Shown here: positions 1 to 12,289 of the stretch, piece after piece
Position numbering within the stretch: the first letter of the stretch is position 1
Layout of the letters: the number at the start of each line of letters is the position of its first letter
Source: Papio anubis
Lineage: Eukaryota > Chordata > Mammalia > Primates > Cercopithecidae
Length of the DNA: 64,000 nucleotides
NCBI RefSeq assembly: GCF_008728515.1
Contig: NC_044977.1
Location: 168,439,139-168,503,138 of the forward strand
Direction of reading: 5' to 3'
Notes under the pieces: model-generated
The model's input: the letters and a program-made list of their open reading frames with translations, nothing else
The model's database searches: none
What the model was told of the DNA's origin: nothing
Made by a program: the position numbers and the translations under genes

Positions 1-400
1 AGAAAGTAATCACAAACAGGTTTAATACAAACAGGTTTGTATTAAAAGACAATAGGATGAATCTTAATAAAACAAGAGTTCAGAAGAATGGATAGCAAGG
101 AAACAAAAAATTCAGTAAGAGAATTAAAAGGTGCATTGGAAATAAAGACTTATTTTGTAGGTTATGAATTTAAATTATATGGAAGGCCAAGATGAGAATT
201 TGAATCAGCGTGTGGAGGCAAGTGGCTATACAATGAAAACAATGAGAAAAACCATTATTCTGTGAAAGAATAAGCATGGAATTCAGACTAATAATTGCTA
301 TGTTTCTGGAAATCAAGCAGTGTATAAGAGGTATAGTCAAAGATATACTGTTAAATGTAGTAGTCTGTTATATTTATCAACATGTATAGTATTTATATTA
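1..400. other. Unassigned AT-rich sequence
   Basis: I see no gene or confident repeat here. The 12-mer acaaacaggttt occurs twice, at 12-23 and 27-38, which is a small local duplication. The rest is ordinary AT-rich DNA. Confidence 0.5.
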
Positions 401-409
401 CTTTTCCTT

Positions 410-1190
410 TTTTTTTTCTTTCCTGGTGTTTTAACTTTCCTTCTGGTAGCATTTCTCATCATTCTGAAGAACTGTGATCAGTTCTTTTAGAGTAGGCCTG
501 CTGGAAACAGGTTCTCATACATTTTCTTTATCAGAGAATGTCTTTATTTTACCTTAAGTCCTGAATATTATTTTTGTTGGACATGGAATTCTAGGTTGGC
601 AGTCCTTTTCTTTATAACATTTTAAAAATGTTTTGCCATTTCATTCTGGCCTCCTTGATTTCTGATCAGACATCTTTTATAATTCAAATCATTGACCCTA
701 TATAAGTTTTTCTCAGGCTGCTTACAATATTTTTCTTAGCCGCTGGCTTTCATGAGTGTGTTTGTATTTCTTTGGTTTTATTTTGTGTAGTCTTTATCCA
801 GATGCTTAAATACATAGGTTTATGCCATTCACCAAATTTAGGGAGTTTTCCATCATTATTTCTTCACACATATATTTCACTGTACTCTTTTTCTTCTGTG
901 ACTTTATGACATAAATATTAAATTGATTTTTGGTATGGTCCCATAAGACTGTAATGCTCTGTTCATTTTTTTCTATCTTTTGTTCTCTGTGTTATTTGGA
1001 TTTTATCATTCCTATTAATTGGTCTTCAATTTCACTGAACTTCTGTTGTCATCTTTGACATTTAGCCCATCCAGAGAGTTTTCATTTATTTTTTCAGTCC
1101 CAAAATCTCCCATTTTTTTCTTCTTTATATATATTCTATTTCTTTCCTGATACTTTCTATTTTCACTCATTTCAGAACTTCCACCTTCCT
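410..1190 (-). mobile_element. Old LINE-1 (L1M) fragment, antisense
   Basis: The plus strand reads as the reverse complement of the 3' part of an ancient mammalian L1. The telltale stretch is 'acatggaattctaggttgg' near 580-600, followed by pyrimidine-rich text about failing to see the element's ORF. It is heavily mutated and non-coding. The small reading frames at 1193-1590 just beyond are chance frames. Confidence 0.7.
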
Positions 1191-1657
1191 CATTGGAGAA
1201 TTTTTATAATAACTGCCACTGCTACACTGAAAGGAGACTATTTTTGCACTCCTCCACCCTAGACCAGATGATTTCTCCCTCTGAGTTGGTGCAGACACCC
1301 AGTTTTCAGGTGACCTTGGGTGGAAGCTGGTGGATACCAGAGAGAGAAATAGGCAAATTCACTGCCAATCAAGTGGTATATTTTCTGGTCTTATTCCCCA
1401 GTGTATTTATTCCTATTTATTTTTCAAAGTCCTCAGATACTTGTTCTGTACATTCTCTTCAGAATGTTTTATGTATTTTATAGTTACAGTCAGTGGGAGA
1501 AACAGTGTAAACTGTGCTTATTTCATCTTACGTAGGCTAGCAACTATACACATCCTTTTGCTCTTAAATTTTATGCATTCGGATATTTAATGCATGTCTC
1601 TTGTAGGTCCATATGACATTCTTTATTTACTGTGGTAGTTCTCTTAGATTTACTGTT

Positions 1658-1713
1658 ATCCACTAGTAAGCCCATATCCACTAGTAAGCCCATATCCATA
1701 TATGTAAGCCCAT
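1658..1713. repeat. 18-bp tandem repeat, about three units
   Basis: The unit atccactagtaagcccat occurs perfectly at 1658-1675 and 1676-1693. A third, imperfect 20-bp unit fills 1694-1713. A further 'gtaagcccatat' echo shows that slippage built this short cluster. Confidence 0.9.
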
Positions 1714-2089
1714 ATATTTGGGCTTAAAGCAATTATCTTAAATTTATTACTTGAGTTCTATTTGTTATCTGTGTTACTTTTTCTCACCTTTTTTGAATTG
1801 CTTCATTTTAATAATCCATTTTTCACTTCTATTAGCTTTACAGTTCTATGTTCTTTTATTATGTATTTAGTGACTACTACACAAATTAGATAGTATTGAC
1901 TTATAGCCTAAGAATGAAAGGGCTTTCTAATATGTTAGTTCCATTTACCCTTTCCAAATTATATTTTTAAATTCTGTGATATTTTAAATCCTAAAATTAT
2001 ATAGATTCAATTAAATGTACCCACACTTTTACCATTGCTGCTCATACATCTCTGAGCTTCTTTCTAGTATCATTACACTTCTGACTGAA

Positions 2090-2520
2090 ATGTGTGTGTG
2101 CTGGTGATGAATTCTCTCAACTTGTTTGTCTGAAAAAGTTATCATCTGACCATAATAGTTGAATTATGTTTTCTTAGGTACAGAATTCTATTTCACAACA
2201 AGATTTTGAAGACATCATTCCACTGTTTTCAGATTTCATTGTTTTTGTTGAGAAGTCGACATTTTACTCTACTTTTATGATTCTTTTCTTCATATTCAGT
2301 TTTTAGCAGCTTTACTGTAATGTGCATCCATGCATGAGCTTTTCTTTGTAATTTCTGGTTAGTGTTTATAGGACTACTTGAATCTGTAGATTAACATATC
2401 AATTACAGAAAATTCTATGGCAATATTTCTTCAAATATTACTTCTTGGATTTCTCAAACATTTTATTTTCTTCGAGATACTTTTCAATATCAATGAATTT
2501 TTTCATAATGAGAACATTCT
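2090..2520 (-). mobile_element. Second old L1M fragment, antisense
   Basis: This repeats the same consensus region as the fragment at 410-1190 (compare 'ggtacagaattctatttcac' with 'gacatggaattctaggttgg', and the 'tatttcttcaaatattacttct' pattern). It is therefore a separate L1M copy lying in the same orientation. The 1480-2090 interval may be further degraded L1, but I cannot show it. Confidence 0.65.
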
Positions 2521-2534
2521 TTGTTTAAAAAATC

Positions 2535-2655
2535 ATTATGTTAATTCAACCAATATTAAGTAGCATTCTATGAGCCAAGCATAGTTCTAGGCACTGGAAA
2601 GATCAGAAATAAATGGAACAAATTTCCTGCTTTCATAGAGTATTATATTTTATAT
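2535..2655 (-). mobile_element. L2 3'-end fragment
   Basis: The text runs 'tagcattctatgagccaagc' then 'tagttctaggcactgg', followed by 'tttcctgctttcatagag'. This is the diagnostic reverse complement of the L2 tail (tactatgtgccaggcactg ... ccctgccctcatggag). Confidence 0.75.
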
Positions 2656-2659
2656 TGAA

Positions 2660-4517
2660 TATAAAGTATGATCATAATATATAAGAAGGAGAAAAGCAGC
2701 CCCTATCTATGAGTTAGACCTTGGTGCTGTTATAAGTTGGGCTGGCACTCAGATAGGTCTCGGCCTTCTGCTGAACATAAACAATTTAAACATCGCAATA
2801 GGTCACTCTAAGATCATGATGGTTTCAAACAAAAATAAGATCATTCTGTAATGTCTGAACATAGACAAGTCATGAACATTGTGAGTGTACAAAAATAATC
2901 AAACATTTTACCATCCTTGCTCATGTGAGTGACTGTTGCTTCTTTATCAATTAAGACATTAGGCTTGGTCTAATCGCTTTTCCTTCTAGATAGTTGATTA
3001 AGATAATCATGGAATTATCTCTGCTTCTTGACACCATTCAATCTAAAGCCTCACTTCTTTAAACTCTCCTTCAAATCTTTTAACAAAAGCCTAAATTCTA
3101 TAATCAATCCTGTTGAATACCCTCTTACAGAAATGTACAATAGTTTTCCATGTTATATGTTCTCCCTCACTGCAACAGGTAATAAATTCAACTTGTTCAA
3201 CTACAGGTGTGTTCCTGATGGTCTTTGCCTGAAGAGCATTGACATACATGTTTATGTGTGTCGAAGTAAAACCACCAGAAAATTAATGAAAAGATTTTAA
3301 GGAACAACTTTCTTCTACTTTTATTTTCCAGATTTCTATTAAACACATATTTCTTTACAAACAAAAATTAATTTTAAACTATTAATTTGTGAACCTTTAT
3401 TAGGTAGTCTATATATAAATGTGTATTATATATAAGATCTCTTTTCACATATTTTACCTAGAATGTGATAACCTTTGTATTGTCTTCCAAAATAAGAACA
3501 CTAAGTATGTCTGGGTGTTTAGTATGAAGTATAACTTTAGGAGAATTTATATTTTTACTTCAGGACTTTCTGTGTTTTCTGAATTTTCTAAATGTACATG
3601 TACATTCAGAGCCCACTAAAACAATTCAATTCTATTCAAAAACTAGAGCTGATGATGCAGATTAAATATACTAAATTACTGATCTAAAGTAATCTGAAAG
3701 ATTATGACTAATCCTTACCTCCAGAGAAACCCAGTTTGTTTTATTATTGGATAAGGCTTACATGGTAAAACTGTTAACTTCAAGTGGAAAGATATAATAA
3801 AGAATAAAATAAATTCCAGAAATTTTAAACAAAGACATATTCCATTATAATACAATGTTAAGCTTTAAGTAAAATATTTAAAATACAGCTGTTCTTTTAG
3901 GGCAATGCCTGAAATAGCATCGAAAGTTGTACAATACCAAAACTTAATTCTTTTATTTGTTCAAACTAAAAAACTGTTCAGCTGTATCAGAAATAATTTT
4001 ATGGAACTGATTTATTCAATAGTAACTCTAAATTAGCTTTTGCTTTCTAATTTTTTATCTTAATTACAACAGCCTATTTTTGTATTCTATGTGACCTTTG
4101 CTAAAGAAGTCCAAGTTATTATTTCCAAAAGTTAAACTGGTGACCTACAGGGAAATTATGTATTTTTATCTTGTCACATATGACAGCTATTTCCCACAGC
4201 ATATTATCAAGTATTTCACTACACATCAAATTTCTATGTTTATAACTGGTAAAATTAAATATCAAACTAAACCAAACTTGCTTCTGTATCATTTCTATTA
4301 TAAAAAAATTATTTTATTAGAGCACTTCTAAAATTAGTGGCATATTTAATACCAAATTTCGCATAATGTGGGTTAGTAATCTTGAAACAATAAGCTTTAA
4401 TATGTAGGACCAGAGTGCTTAAGGAAGATGCCACCTGTGCTTTAAATGTTTCATTACAGACATAATGGTAATGAATGACGTCCTTGAAACCACTGTGCAA
4501 ACAGTGCTTTATTTTTC
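2660..4517. other. Unassigned stretch, no gene seen
   Basis: This is about 1.85 kb of AT-rich DNA with no confident repeat and only short chance frames. One perfect 16-bp palindrome, aatgtacatgtacatt, sits at 3591-3606. Confidence 0.5.
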
Positions 4518-4542
4518 AAAAAAAAAAAAAAAAAAAAAAAAA
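4518..4542. repeat. Poly(A) tract, 25 nt
   Basis: This is an uninterrupted run of 25 A residues. No retrocopy body is recognisable immediately upstream, so I call it a simple homopolymer rather than a retroposon tail. Confidence 0.9.
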
Positions 4543-4862
4543 GAATATCTCTTACTGTTAGTGGGGAGGGAATATTTTATGCTTCCTTCGTGAACACCTC
4601 TAGTAACTTACTTTACATAAAATTATTCAAATAAAGTCATAAAAATCCATTCATTTACCTGCTGTCAAAGAGTAGAAAGTCATTAAAAATTATATATTTA
4701 TAACACTTTATAAGTCATTTCAATGTTGTTTTATGAATTACTTCAACATTTAGAAGTAAAGCTTAACTAGCTTTTTCCATGAGATTTTTTTCTAATGTAC
4801 TATGCTCATTAGAAGAATGGATAATTCCACATTTCATCAAAACAAATGCAGTTAAGATACTT

Positions 4863-5164
4863 GGCCAGATGTGGCACATCACGTCTGTAATCCCAGGATT
4901 TTGAAAGGCTGAGGGGGGCAGATCACTTGAGGCCAGGAGTTTGAGACCAGCCTGGCCAACACAGTGAAACCCTGTCTCTACTAAAAATACAAAGTTTAGC
5001 CCGGTGTGGTGGCACACACCTATAAATCCCAGCTACTCAGGAGGCTGAGGCAGGAGAATCACTTGAACCTGGGAGGCAGAGGTTGCAGTCAGCCAAGATT
5101 GTGTCACTGCACTCCAGCCTGGGCAACACAATGAGATTCTTTTTCAAAAAAATAAAAAATAAAA
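4863..5164 (+). mobile_element. Alu element, full length (older subfamily)
   Basis: It begins ggccagatgtggcacatcac and runs through both monomers ('ctgtaatcccaggattttg', 'ctactaaaaatacaaag', 'ggaggctgaggcaggagaat', 'cactgcactccagcctgggc') to an A-rich tail. Many CpG sites have decayed, which suggests AluS or AluJ age. Confidence 0.97.
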
Positions 5165-6290
5165 TACTCATTTGGTACACTTGGTATTAGAACTCACCCA
5201 AAATGCCCAATTTACTTAATAGTCACAGAAAAGTAGATAGACTTGACATAGACTTTAGAAATGTTTGCCTAATACAAATGGAAACTAAACAGCATAAATA
5301 ATTAAAAGCTTCAATATTCTCTACCTTCTTTTTTGGCTTTTATTTTCATATTTGTATGTTTTCATAGAATTTCAAAAGGACAGGAAAAGAATGGCACCAT
5401 GTAAGGTGAGAGGACAGAACAGGAGCTATCACTGTTTTGTTACCCATACAGTTTTCATGACTGGAAGGCGGTCTGAACTCGATAGTAAAGAGAGTGGTAA
5501 ACCCTTTGACTTTTCAACAAATACCTTTTGGTACACCAAGCTGACTGAAGAGAGAAAGGACAAATCCTACGTATGGGGTTTAGGTGGCTGCAGCACAGAA
5601 TTAAAATTTTTCCCATCCATACATCATTTGTCTTAGAGTTCATAATATATGTTGAAAGCACAGTAACATCTCACTTACTAAAATTTGGTTGAAATATTTT
5701 TCTAATAAGTTGAGAAACATGAAGAGAAAGTAGGAGAAAGGTGACTATTAATGGGAAAGAGACCTGCAGTAGATCTCTTTTAAATAATTATCTCAATGTT
5801 TTCCTTATACTTCGGTGCAGGCTTAGTTTTAAGTACAGTATAAAACTTGATTAAAGCAAGTAATATGTCGACAACTCTATTTTCTGATAAAGATTTTGGT
5901 GAGTATATGATTTCCATATGATATTTTTAGTTCAATAATTCAAAGAAACACATGAGAGAAAATATGTTACTTTTGATAACATAGAATTCCACAACAGTTT
6001 AGTAACTGAAGACCTATGTAGGTGTAGATTGCCCTTTTTTGGGGAAAAGAGGTGAGTAAAGTCATATTTTTATAATAAACACTGACATTATAGAAATATC
6101 AATGTACAGTGGATAGAAATTGATGCTGACTCAGGAATAAGTTTCACATAAATAGCTCTAGATACATCTTACCTTTTCTAATAATACTTTTGAGAGTTGC
6201 TTTCACAGTACAGAATATAACAAGATTTTTAGTTTTGATATTTATTATAAATACAAAAATATGGTAAACAAAGGTAATGTGCAGCAACAC
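5165..6290. other. Unassigned stretch, no gene seen
   Basis: This is AT-rich DNA. I recognise no repeat, exon or RNA gene. The overlapping frames at 5352-5661 on both strands look like chance. Confidence 0.5.
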
Positions 6291-6586
6291 TTTTTTTTTT
6301 TTTTAAGGTGGAGTCTTGCTCTGTCACCCAGGCTGGAGTACAGTGGCGCTATGTTGGCTCACTGCAGCCTCCACCTCCTGGCTTCTAGTGATTCTCCTGC
6401 CTCAGCCTCCCAGGTAGCTGGGATTACAGACACGTGCCACCACGCCTAGCTAATTTTTATATTTTTAGTAGAGACAGGGATTCACCATGTTGGCCACGCT
6501 GGTCTTGAACTCCTGACCTCAGGTGATCCACCTGCCTCGGCCTCCCAAAGTGCTAGGATTACAGGTGTGAGCCACCACGCCTGGCC
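6291..6586 (-). mobile_element. Alu element, full length, antisense
   Basis: The plus strand starts with the poly(T) tail, then 'ggagtcttgctctgtcaccc', and ends at 'ccaccacgcctggcc'. This is the complete reverse complement of a dimeric Alu, probably AluS. Confidence 0.97.
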
Positions 6587-6949
6587 TCATCTCACTTTTT
6601 TAAAAAGAAAACATTGATGTTTAAATACGTATGTATATAGATGATAGGCACATTATAAACATGTGCACATACACACACATACATGCACATTTTATATGCA
6701 TGTTTTAAAGCATGTGCTCCTGCATGATGCCTTGCTTAGAAACTATTCCTCCCTGCTTTTTTTGTCACAACTTATAAAATTTAGTTTTAGCTGAAGTTCA
6801 ATAATTAAATAATATAAAAGCTTGCCACCATGAAACAATGAAATTGAAGTTGCCCAAGTGCATAATATTTGAAAACTATTCATGTTTATATTAACACAGC
6901 TAATATCATTTTCTCACCTTCTTTGTGAACAAGGAAGGCCTGGTATTTT

Positions 6950-7065
6950 CAGTTCAACTAATAGTTATCAAATACTTACTATGTGCCATATACTATGCTA
7001 GGTGCCGAATACTTAAAGATTAATTAGCCACGTCTCTACCATCAAGGGTTATTACAGATGAAAGA
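6950..7065 (-). mobile_element. L2 3'-end fragment
   Basis: 'atcaaatacttactatgtgc' then 'catatactatgctaggtgcc' is the classic antisense L2 tail. It decays into unassigned sequence after about 7060. Confidence 0.75.
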
Positions 7066-7299
7066 CTTGCAATAAAGTACATATGCAGTATAGAAATTTG
7101 AGCTGAAAACCCTCAACAGCTCCAGTAAATGTTACATATTAACATGTCACTTTTCTATTAACCTTTTCCATTTGATGCTCAGAAATAAAGTAGGACCTCT
7201 TCCTTGAAAAGAAAGGTGATTATCCTAGCTACTGCTCTACAGTCCATTTTAGTTTCCCAAATTTCTGAAATTAATGCTCGCCTGCTTTATGTGCTCACT

Positions 7300-7570
7300 C
7301 CTTAAGACATCAGCACACTGGTTTCTGCCCTCACTATCTTGAAACGTCACTAAAAATGTCACTAATCACCTCTTAAATGCCAAGTCTACTGGTAGTTTCT
7401 GCAGCCAGCTTTTGATACTGATCGACATCCACTTTAAAAAAACTCTTTTCCTCTGAATCTCTGGTCTTCTGATCTTACTCAGTTTCTCCACCTAACTCTC
7501 TGAGCCCTTGTCTGTACCATTTGTTGTTTTCTTTCATTCCCCACTTTCTGTGACAATTTGTCTAAATCTA
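7300..7570 (+). mobile_element. L2 internal (ORF2) fragment
   Basis: The order of landmarks (cacctcttaaatgccaagtc; tactgatcgacatcc; tctgaatctctggtcttctg; cacctaactctctgagccct) parallels the L2 ORF2 3' region in sense orientation. Divergence is high and there is no open frame. Confidence 0.55.
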
Positions 7571-7944
7571 CTCATCAGTCATGTACTCATACTCATTCCC
7601 CTCTTCGCTTCATAAAACTCAGACATTTTCATAGATTCAATTAAAAATTTCATTAAAGAAAGTAAAATATATTAAGTATTATCCATGAATGAAAATAGAA
7701 CATTACCTGCTTGGGGACAAATTAAGAACTTTGGTTATCTCAAGGTTATTACTAAGAAAGATGAATTTCAAATTAAGTATAAATTATAACCATGCCTGTT
7801 AAATTGTCGCTTTAAAATAAATGTTCGAGCTATGTTAGACCACAAAGAACAGATCTGGGTTCTAAAATGGACATAAATAAAGATTTGGATCCAGTTAAAA
7901 CTTATGGCCACTTTGTTCACTAATCAAACAAAAATAAGATGTGA

Positions 7945-8238
7945 GGCTGGGCGTGGTGGCTTACATCTGTAATCCCAGCACTTTGTGAGGCCAAGGCAGG
8001 CGGATCACCTGAGGTCAGGAGTTCAAGAACAGCCTGGCCAACATGGTGAAACGTCATCTCTACTAAAAATACAAAAATGAGCTGGGTGATGTGGTGCATG
8101 CCTGTAATTCCAGCTACTTTGGAAGCTGAGGCAGGAGAATCGCTTAAACCTGGGAGGTAGAGGTTGCAGTGAGCTGAGACTGTGCCACTGCACTCCAGCC
8201 TGGGTGTCAGAGTGAGACTCTGTCTCCACAACAATAAG
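7945..8238 (+). mobile_element. Alu element with 9-bp target-site duplication
   Basis: The body starts ggctgggcgtggtggc and ends in a short mixed A-rich tail (ctccacaacaat). The flanking direct repeat aagatgtga occurs at 7936-7944 and 8239-8247, which marks the insertion precisely. Confidence 0.97.
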
Positions 8239-8249
8239 AAGATGTGAAT

Positions 8250-9240
8250 AGGACATAAGAGATACAAAAGACACAGATACAAGTGCATGATAGGACCCAC
8301 TTTCCTAGTGTCTCCTTACATCCACATGAATGTGCTACCAGCGTAAGTAATTAACTGCACCCACATATAAAGGATAAAGAATGCAGAGTCACAGACTCAC
8401 TGCCTTGTATGTCAGTAAGCTAGGGGAGGAGCTGTGTCAGCTTTAATTTCTATTGACTATCACATAAGGGAATTCTACTAGGACATGTTTCCTTTCTATA
8501 TTCTATCTCTTCCCATATTATCAGGTCAATGGCAGTCCAGGTCATGGTCTACCTACCACATAGGATAATTTCATCACCATTAAGGTGACAAGCAAGGTCT
8601 TTCAAAACAGAGGTATGATGGCTAGGGACTCAGAATAAGAATCAATAAAACCTGGTTTCTTATTCTACTTTTGGAAACATCAAAGATTTCAAGAAAGTTT
8701 TTTATTTTCCTTGTACTTCTGCTTTCTCAATATCTACAAAAAACGAGATTATATTATTACCAATCTCTCTTCAAACTCTTAACATATTATAATAATACTT
8801 TTATCTGCATCAGCCGTACACAAATTAGAGTCCACAGGCTAAATGTGCCTGCCACCTGCTTTTGTAAATAAACTTGTTTTGGGACACAATCACGCCCATC
8901 TATGACATGCAGCTTATGGCTGATTTTGCTACAAGGACTAAGTTGAGGAGTAGTGACAGAGACCATAGAGTCCAAATGCCTAAAATAATTGCTTTGAGGA
9001 CCTTTTTTTTAAAAAGTTTACTGATCAACAATCTACAAACCTCCTTCTCCACATACTCTCTTCTGACATCTCCAGAGGTCAGTCTCGTATCCTCACCTAT
9101 TTTTTTTTTAAGCACCATTTAGAATGAACCAAAAAATACTATCCACTATCTGAATGGCAAAGGGATATTCCTTTCTTCCTCCTCCATTACTATTCACTAT
9201 AAAAAGTAAATGCCACAAAAGTTAACATCAAACAGAGTTG
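8250..9240. other. Unassigned stretch, no gene seen
   Basis: This is about 1 kb with several overlapping short frames on both strands (8671-9122) but no conserved motif, splice pattern or repeat that I can name. Confidence 0.5.
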
Positions 9241-9249
9241 ATGGTCATA

Positions 9250-9475
9250 TCTTTTGGAGGCTATGAAATGTAGGGCTTAGGAGCATCAAACTCGTAACTG
9301 CCTATGGAATCAAATGGAATGAAATTACAACTCTGAGCTCTTCTATTTATCATTCAACATTTCCTAAGCTATGAATGCATTGTAATCCTTAAAACAATAC
9401 TCTTTCTTGTAAAGAACTTATATTAATGCCAGGCATATAGTAGGTGCTCAATAAATTTGAGCTATTACTGTTAAT
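9250..9475 (+). mobile_element. MIR SINE
   Basis: The 3' end 'aatgccaggcatatagtagg' followed by 'tgctcaataaat' is diagnostic. Upstream, 'taggagcatcaaactcgtaactgcctatgg' is the degraded tRNA-derived head of MIR. Confidence 0.65.
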
Positions 9476-9584
9476 TATGATAATATCCCTGGCTTTCAGA
9501 AAAGTGCCAAGTACATAGTAAACAGTGAAGACTGTTAAATTAATGAATTAAAATATTGAATTAATTACTATCAATAATTTCATT

Positions 9585-9775
9585 TTACCAGTTTCTCAGG
9601 CTAAAACCTCAGTCCTTCCTTTAGATTTAATATCTCCTATAGACTTACAATCAAGTTCTGCTAATTATTTACTTGTAAACTCCATGAATCTGACCATCCA
9701 ATTTTTTCTCCCTGGATCTAGAATTGTCTCCTTTATCTTCTATCTGAACAACTTATTTAGAAACTCACATATATC
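9585..9775 (+). mobile_element. L2 internal fragment
   Basis: 'ctcaggctaaaacctcagtc' ... 'aatcaagttctgctaa' follows the L2 ORF2 consensus segment (gttgctcaggccaaaaacct ... aatcctgttggctc). It is degraded and non-coding. Confidence 0.6.
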
Positions 9776-10144
9776 CCATAATTTCCACAATACTTTATGA
9801 CAGAACTCTATGACAATTACCCAAAGAACAGATCTCTGCAGAAGGTTAGATTTTTAACCTACATGCAACAGACAGTTAGTTGCTGGAGCTTTTTAAGCAA
9901 AAAAAGGAAAACAGAAGCTGTGCTGAACTATTGATTCTTATGTATTTTCCAGGGTGATTTTCCATGAATTGCTAGAACACCAACAAGAAAATGATATAGA
10001 AAATAATACCTCAGCCCTTGCAGAAATGTCTCCAATGGATTATAATTAAGTCATATGCCCAAAGTCTTTTTGGAAAGAACTTCTGCAAGAGACCTCAATC
10101 TCAAAAGCCTCCTGACTATTCCAAACCACAATTTAAGGTACCTA

Positions 10145-10495
10145 ATAATCTAAAGCTTCTGTGTCTAATGGTAGCCTCTAGCTTCAGGTAGCTATTGAGC
10201 ATTTTAAACATGACCAGTCCAAATTGAGATGTGCTGTTGTGTACAGATCCACACCTGATTTCAAAGACTTAGAAAAAAGCATCAAATATCTCATTAGTAT
10301 TGTTTTATATTGATTATATGTTTAAATGATACATTTTTGGAGACATTTGGTTAAGTTATTTACATTTTCCTGCCTCTTTTTACTTTTTAAAATGTAGTTA
10401 CTAGACATGTTAAAATACATATAGATTGCATTGTATTTCAATTTGACAGCATTGGCATAAAAGAGCTAATTCAAGGCCCATCATTAAAACCATTA
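10145..10495. mobile_element. hAT-type DNA transposon remnant (MER class)
   Basis: 'ggtagctattgagcatttta', 'aattgagatgtgctgttgtg', 'atctcattagtattg' and 'tagttactagacatg' appear in the order found in a common human hAT-derived non-autonomous element whose core contains 'ccacatgtggctattgagca'. I am not certain of the exact MER name. Confidence 0.6.
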
Positions 10496-10639
10496 GTATC
10501 TTTGAAACCACTCACTAAACAAAACAAAACAACCCAGCAATGATTTTGACAGAGCTTACATTTGCATTTCAGGGAATTTTTCTACTGTGGAAGCCAAAGT
10601 TATCCATACATACTTCCTCTTTATTTCCAGGACCAAGAG

Positions 10640-10970
10640 TTGAACGAGTAACTTCAGTTCAACCAGTCAGAGACCCCTACTGAGGACTTTGGAACTGGAG
10701 GGATACACAGGAAAAACTAGGCAACAACTAATTCCCCTGGTGGGACTACCCTGGTGGAAGTAGCAGTACTTGTCCAGTGGCAGCAGTGTCTGTGGCAGCA
10801 ACAGGAGAGAAATCTACTGACTATACCTGTGGCTTGGGCTTGGCCTTGGCCATGTTCCTTGATCTTCTGACACCTTCGGTTCCTGCCCATTTCTTCACCT
10901 CACGCCCTGGTAATCTCACTGACCCTATAAGCACCCAATATTCTTCTAATAAATTTCCATCCTGATTAAG
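10640..10970 (+). mobile_element. Possible ancient LTR remnant
   Basis: The block ends with 'attcttctaataaatttcca' and then 'tcctgattaagctt', which resembles an LTR polyadenylation region and U5. The upstream part is C/G-richer than its surroundings. I cannot name the family and would not be surprised if it were unique sequence. The 62-codon frame inside it is probably chance. Confidence 0.3.
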
Positions 10971-11084
10971 CTTACTAAAATCAGTTTTTAATGCTTGCAT
11001 CTGAGAACATTAAATAATAGAGCTAGAATATTTTACTATTTTTTCATTTTATCAGAAAACAATGTCACATTCAGTGCCCCTTGT

Positions 11085-11165
11085 ACAGTAGTTCTCACAC
11101 TTGAATGTAAATCAAAATTACCTGGAATGCTTATTAATTTCCCGACTGCTGGGATGTATCCCCAG
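11085..11165 (+). mobile_element. MER5-like 5' end
   Basis: 'acagtagttctcacacttga' then 'atcaaaattacctggaatgc' matches the left end of MER5A (cagtggttctcaaacttt ... cagaatcacctggag). It is truncated before the middle of the element. Confidence 0.5.
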
Positions 11166-11239
11166 CATATTTACATATTACTGCATTCATTTTTTTTTTA
11201 AATGAACAACTGAAAAGACTTATTTTGACTTCTCTTTTA

Positions 11240-11298
11240 TTGTCTACTTTCCACCCATTATTTAAGATCCAACTCAACTCTCCTCCTTCATGATGGCT
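11240..11298 (+). mobile_element. L2 fragment
   Basis: 'gatccaactcaactctcctc' then 'cttcatgatggcttccc' resembles the L2 segment ending 'tcctccatgaagccttccc'. It is cut off on the right by an Alu. Confidence 0.45.
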
Positions 11299-11512
11299 TC
11301 CCCGCCTCAGCCTCCTGAGTAGCTAGGATGACAGGTGCGTACCAAAATGCCTGGGCCACACCTGGCTATTTTTTTTTTTTTTTTTTAGACACGGGGTTTT
11401 GCCATGTTGCTCAGGCTTGTCTCAAACTCCTGAGCTCAAGTGATCTGCCTGCCTCTGCCTCCCAAAGTGCTAGGACTACCAGCATGAGCCACTGCACCAG
11501 GCTAGTATTTTC
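11299..11512 (-). mobile_element. Partial Alu, antisense, 3'-truncated
   Basis: The plus strand begins inside the right monomer (cctcagcctcctgagtagct), passes the poly(T) linker at 11371-11389, and ends 'gagccactgcaccaggct'. There is no poly(T) tail, so the Alu 3' end is missing. Its divergence fits AluJ. Confidence 0.9.
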
Positions 11513-11679
11513 TTTCAACAGTAACATTTTGGACTTTTTGTTTGTAAAGATTAAGTATATTTAATGGACATAAATCCTTAACACACCCGTGGTACAAAAT
11601 GGGATGAATAAATTCCCTTTGTTCCCTTTTGTAGGTCTATGATTTGATTCACCAACTAAACAATAGATTTAAACTTCAG

Positions 11680-11832
11680 AGTGCATGACAGTGACCAGGG
11701 AAGATTCTGAAGAATGTAGTTGCTCAGCCCTATTCAAGTGAGATGCCTGGGCCCAAAATTTCTACTTTTCCATGCTTCCTATATGATTTCAGTCATGGGT
11801 GGTTCAGGCAACATTGTTTTGAGAAACTCTAC
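11680..11832 (+). mobile_element. MER5-type DNA transposon relic
   Basis: 'gatgcctgggcccaaaattt' and the right terminus 'aacattgttttgagaaactct' fit the MER5A/MER5B pattern (bad half followed by cacactttgagaaactct). Confidence 0.5.
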
Positions 11833-11861
11833 AAAGCACAGGTGTAATAATTGTTTATCAT

Positions 11862-11892
11862 GGTCCTAGTATACATGGGTCCTAGTATACAT
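11862..11892. repeat. Tandem duplication, 16-bp period
   Basis: ggtcctagtatacat occurs at 11862-11876 and 11878-11892, separated by one g. It is perfect, so it is a recent slippage event. Confidence 0.9.
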
Positions 11893-12289
11893 TTCTCACA
11901 CATTGCTATTCAAAAGGTGCTGCTACGTGATGCAGTTTTAACTATAATAACAATAATAATAGTAATCAATGAAAACCATATTAATAATTTTAGTATTATT
12001 GTTTTTGTTGTGGACTGCATTTACGGTAGTTCTCTACTAACCCAATTATTTCACTGTCCAGGTAACTCTACTAGTAGACCATACCAGATACAGAGCGAAA
12101 GGTTTCCAACTCCTCAGTCTATCTTACCATAGTAAATATCTTTGTTTGAGACTTCAAAAATAAATGAACCTACATTTTCAATGACTGAAAGTTGTGTGAT
12201 TACTCATCTCTTTACACATAAAGTAAAATCCTGATTTCTAAAACACAAAAACTTCACATTATTTTATTAAACAAATACCTTAGATTATT

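Noticed and set aside
1658..1713. Evenly spaced short repeats that might suggest a CRISPR-like array
   Set aside because: The units abut with no unique spacers and the genome is primate. It is a simple tandem repeat.
4518..4542. Poly(A) run as the tail of a processed pseudogene
   Set aside because: No gene-like body or target-site duplication is visible upstream.
7707..7751. 45-nt minus-strand segment with acceptor- and donor-like ends
   Set aside because: The donor (GTAATG) is only fair, and joining it to the phase-1 first exon brings an early stop. Such sites are expected by chance.
8671..9122. Cluster of overlapping frames on both strands
   Set aside because: All are short, lack domains and overlap one another, as expected for random AT-rich sequence with a few fewer stops.
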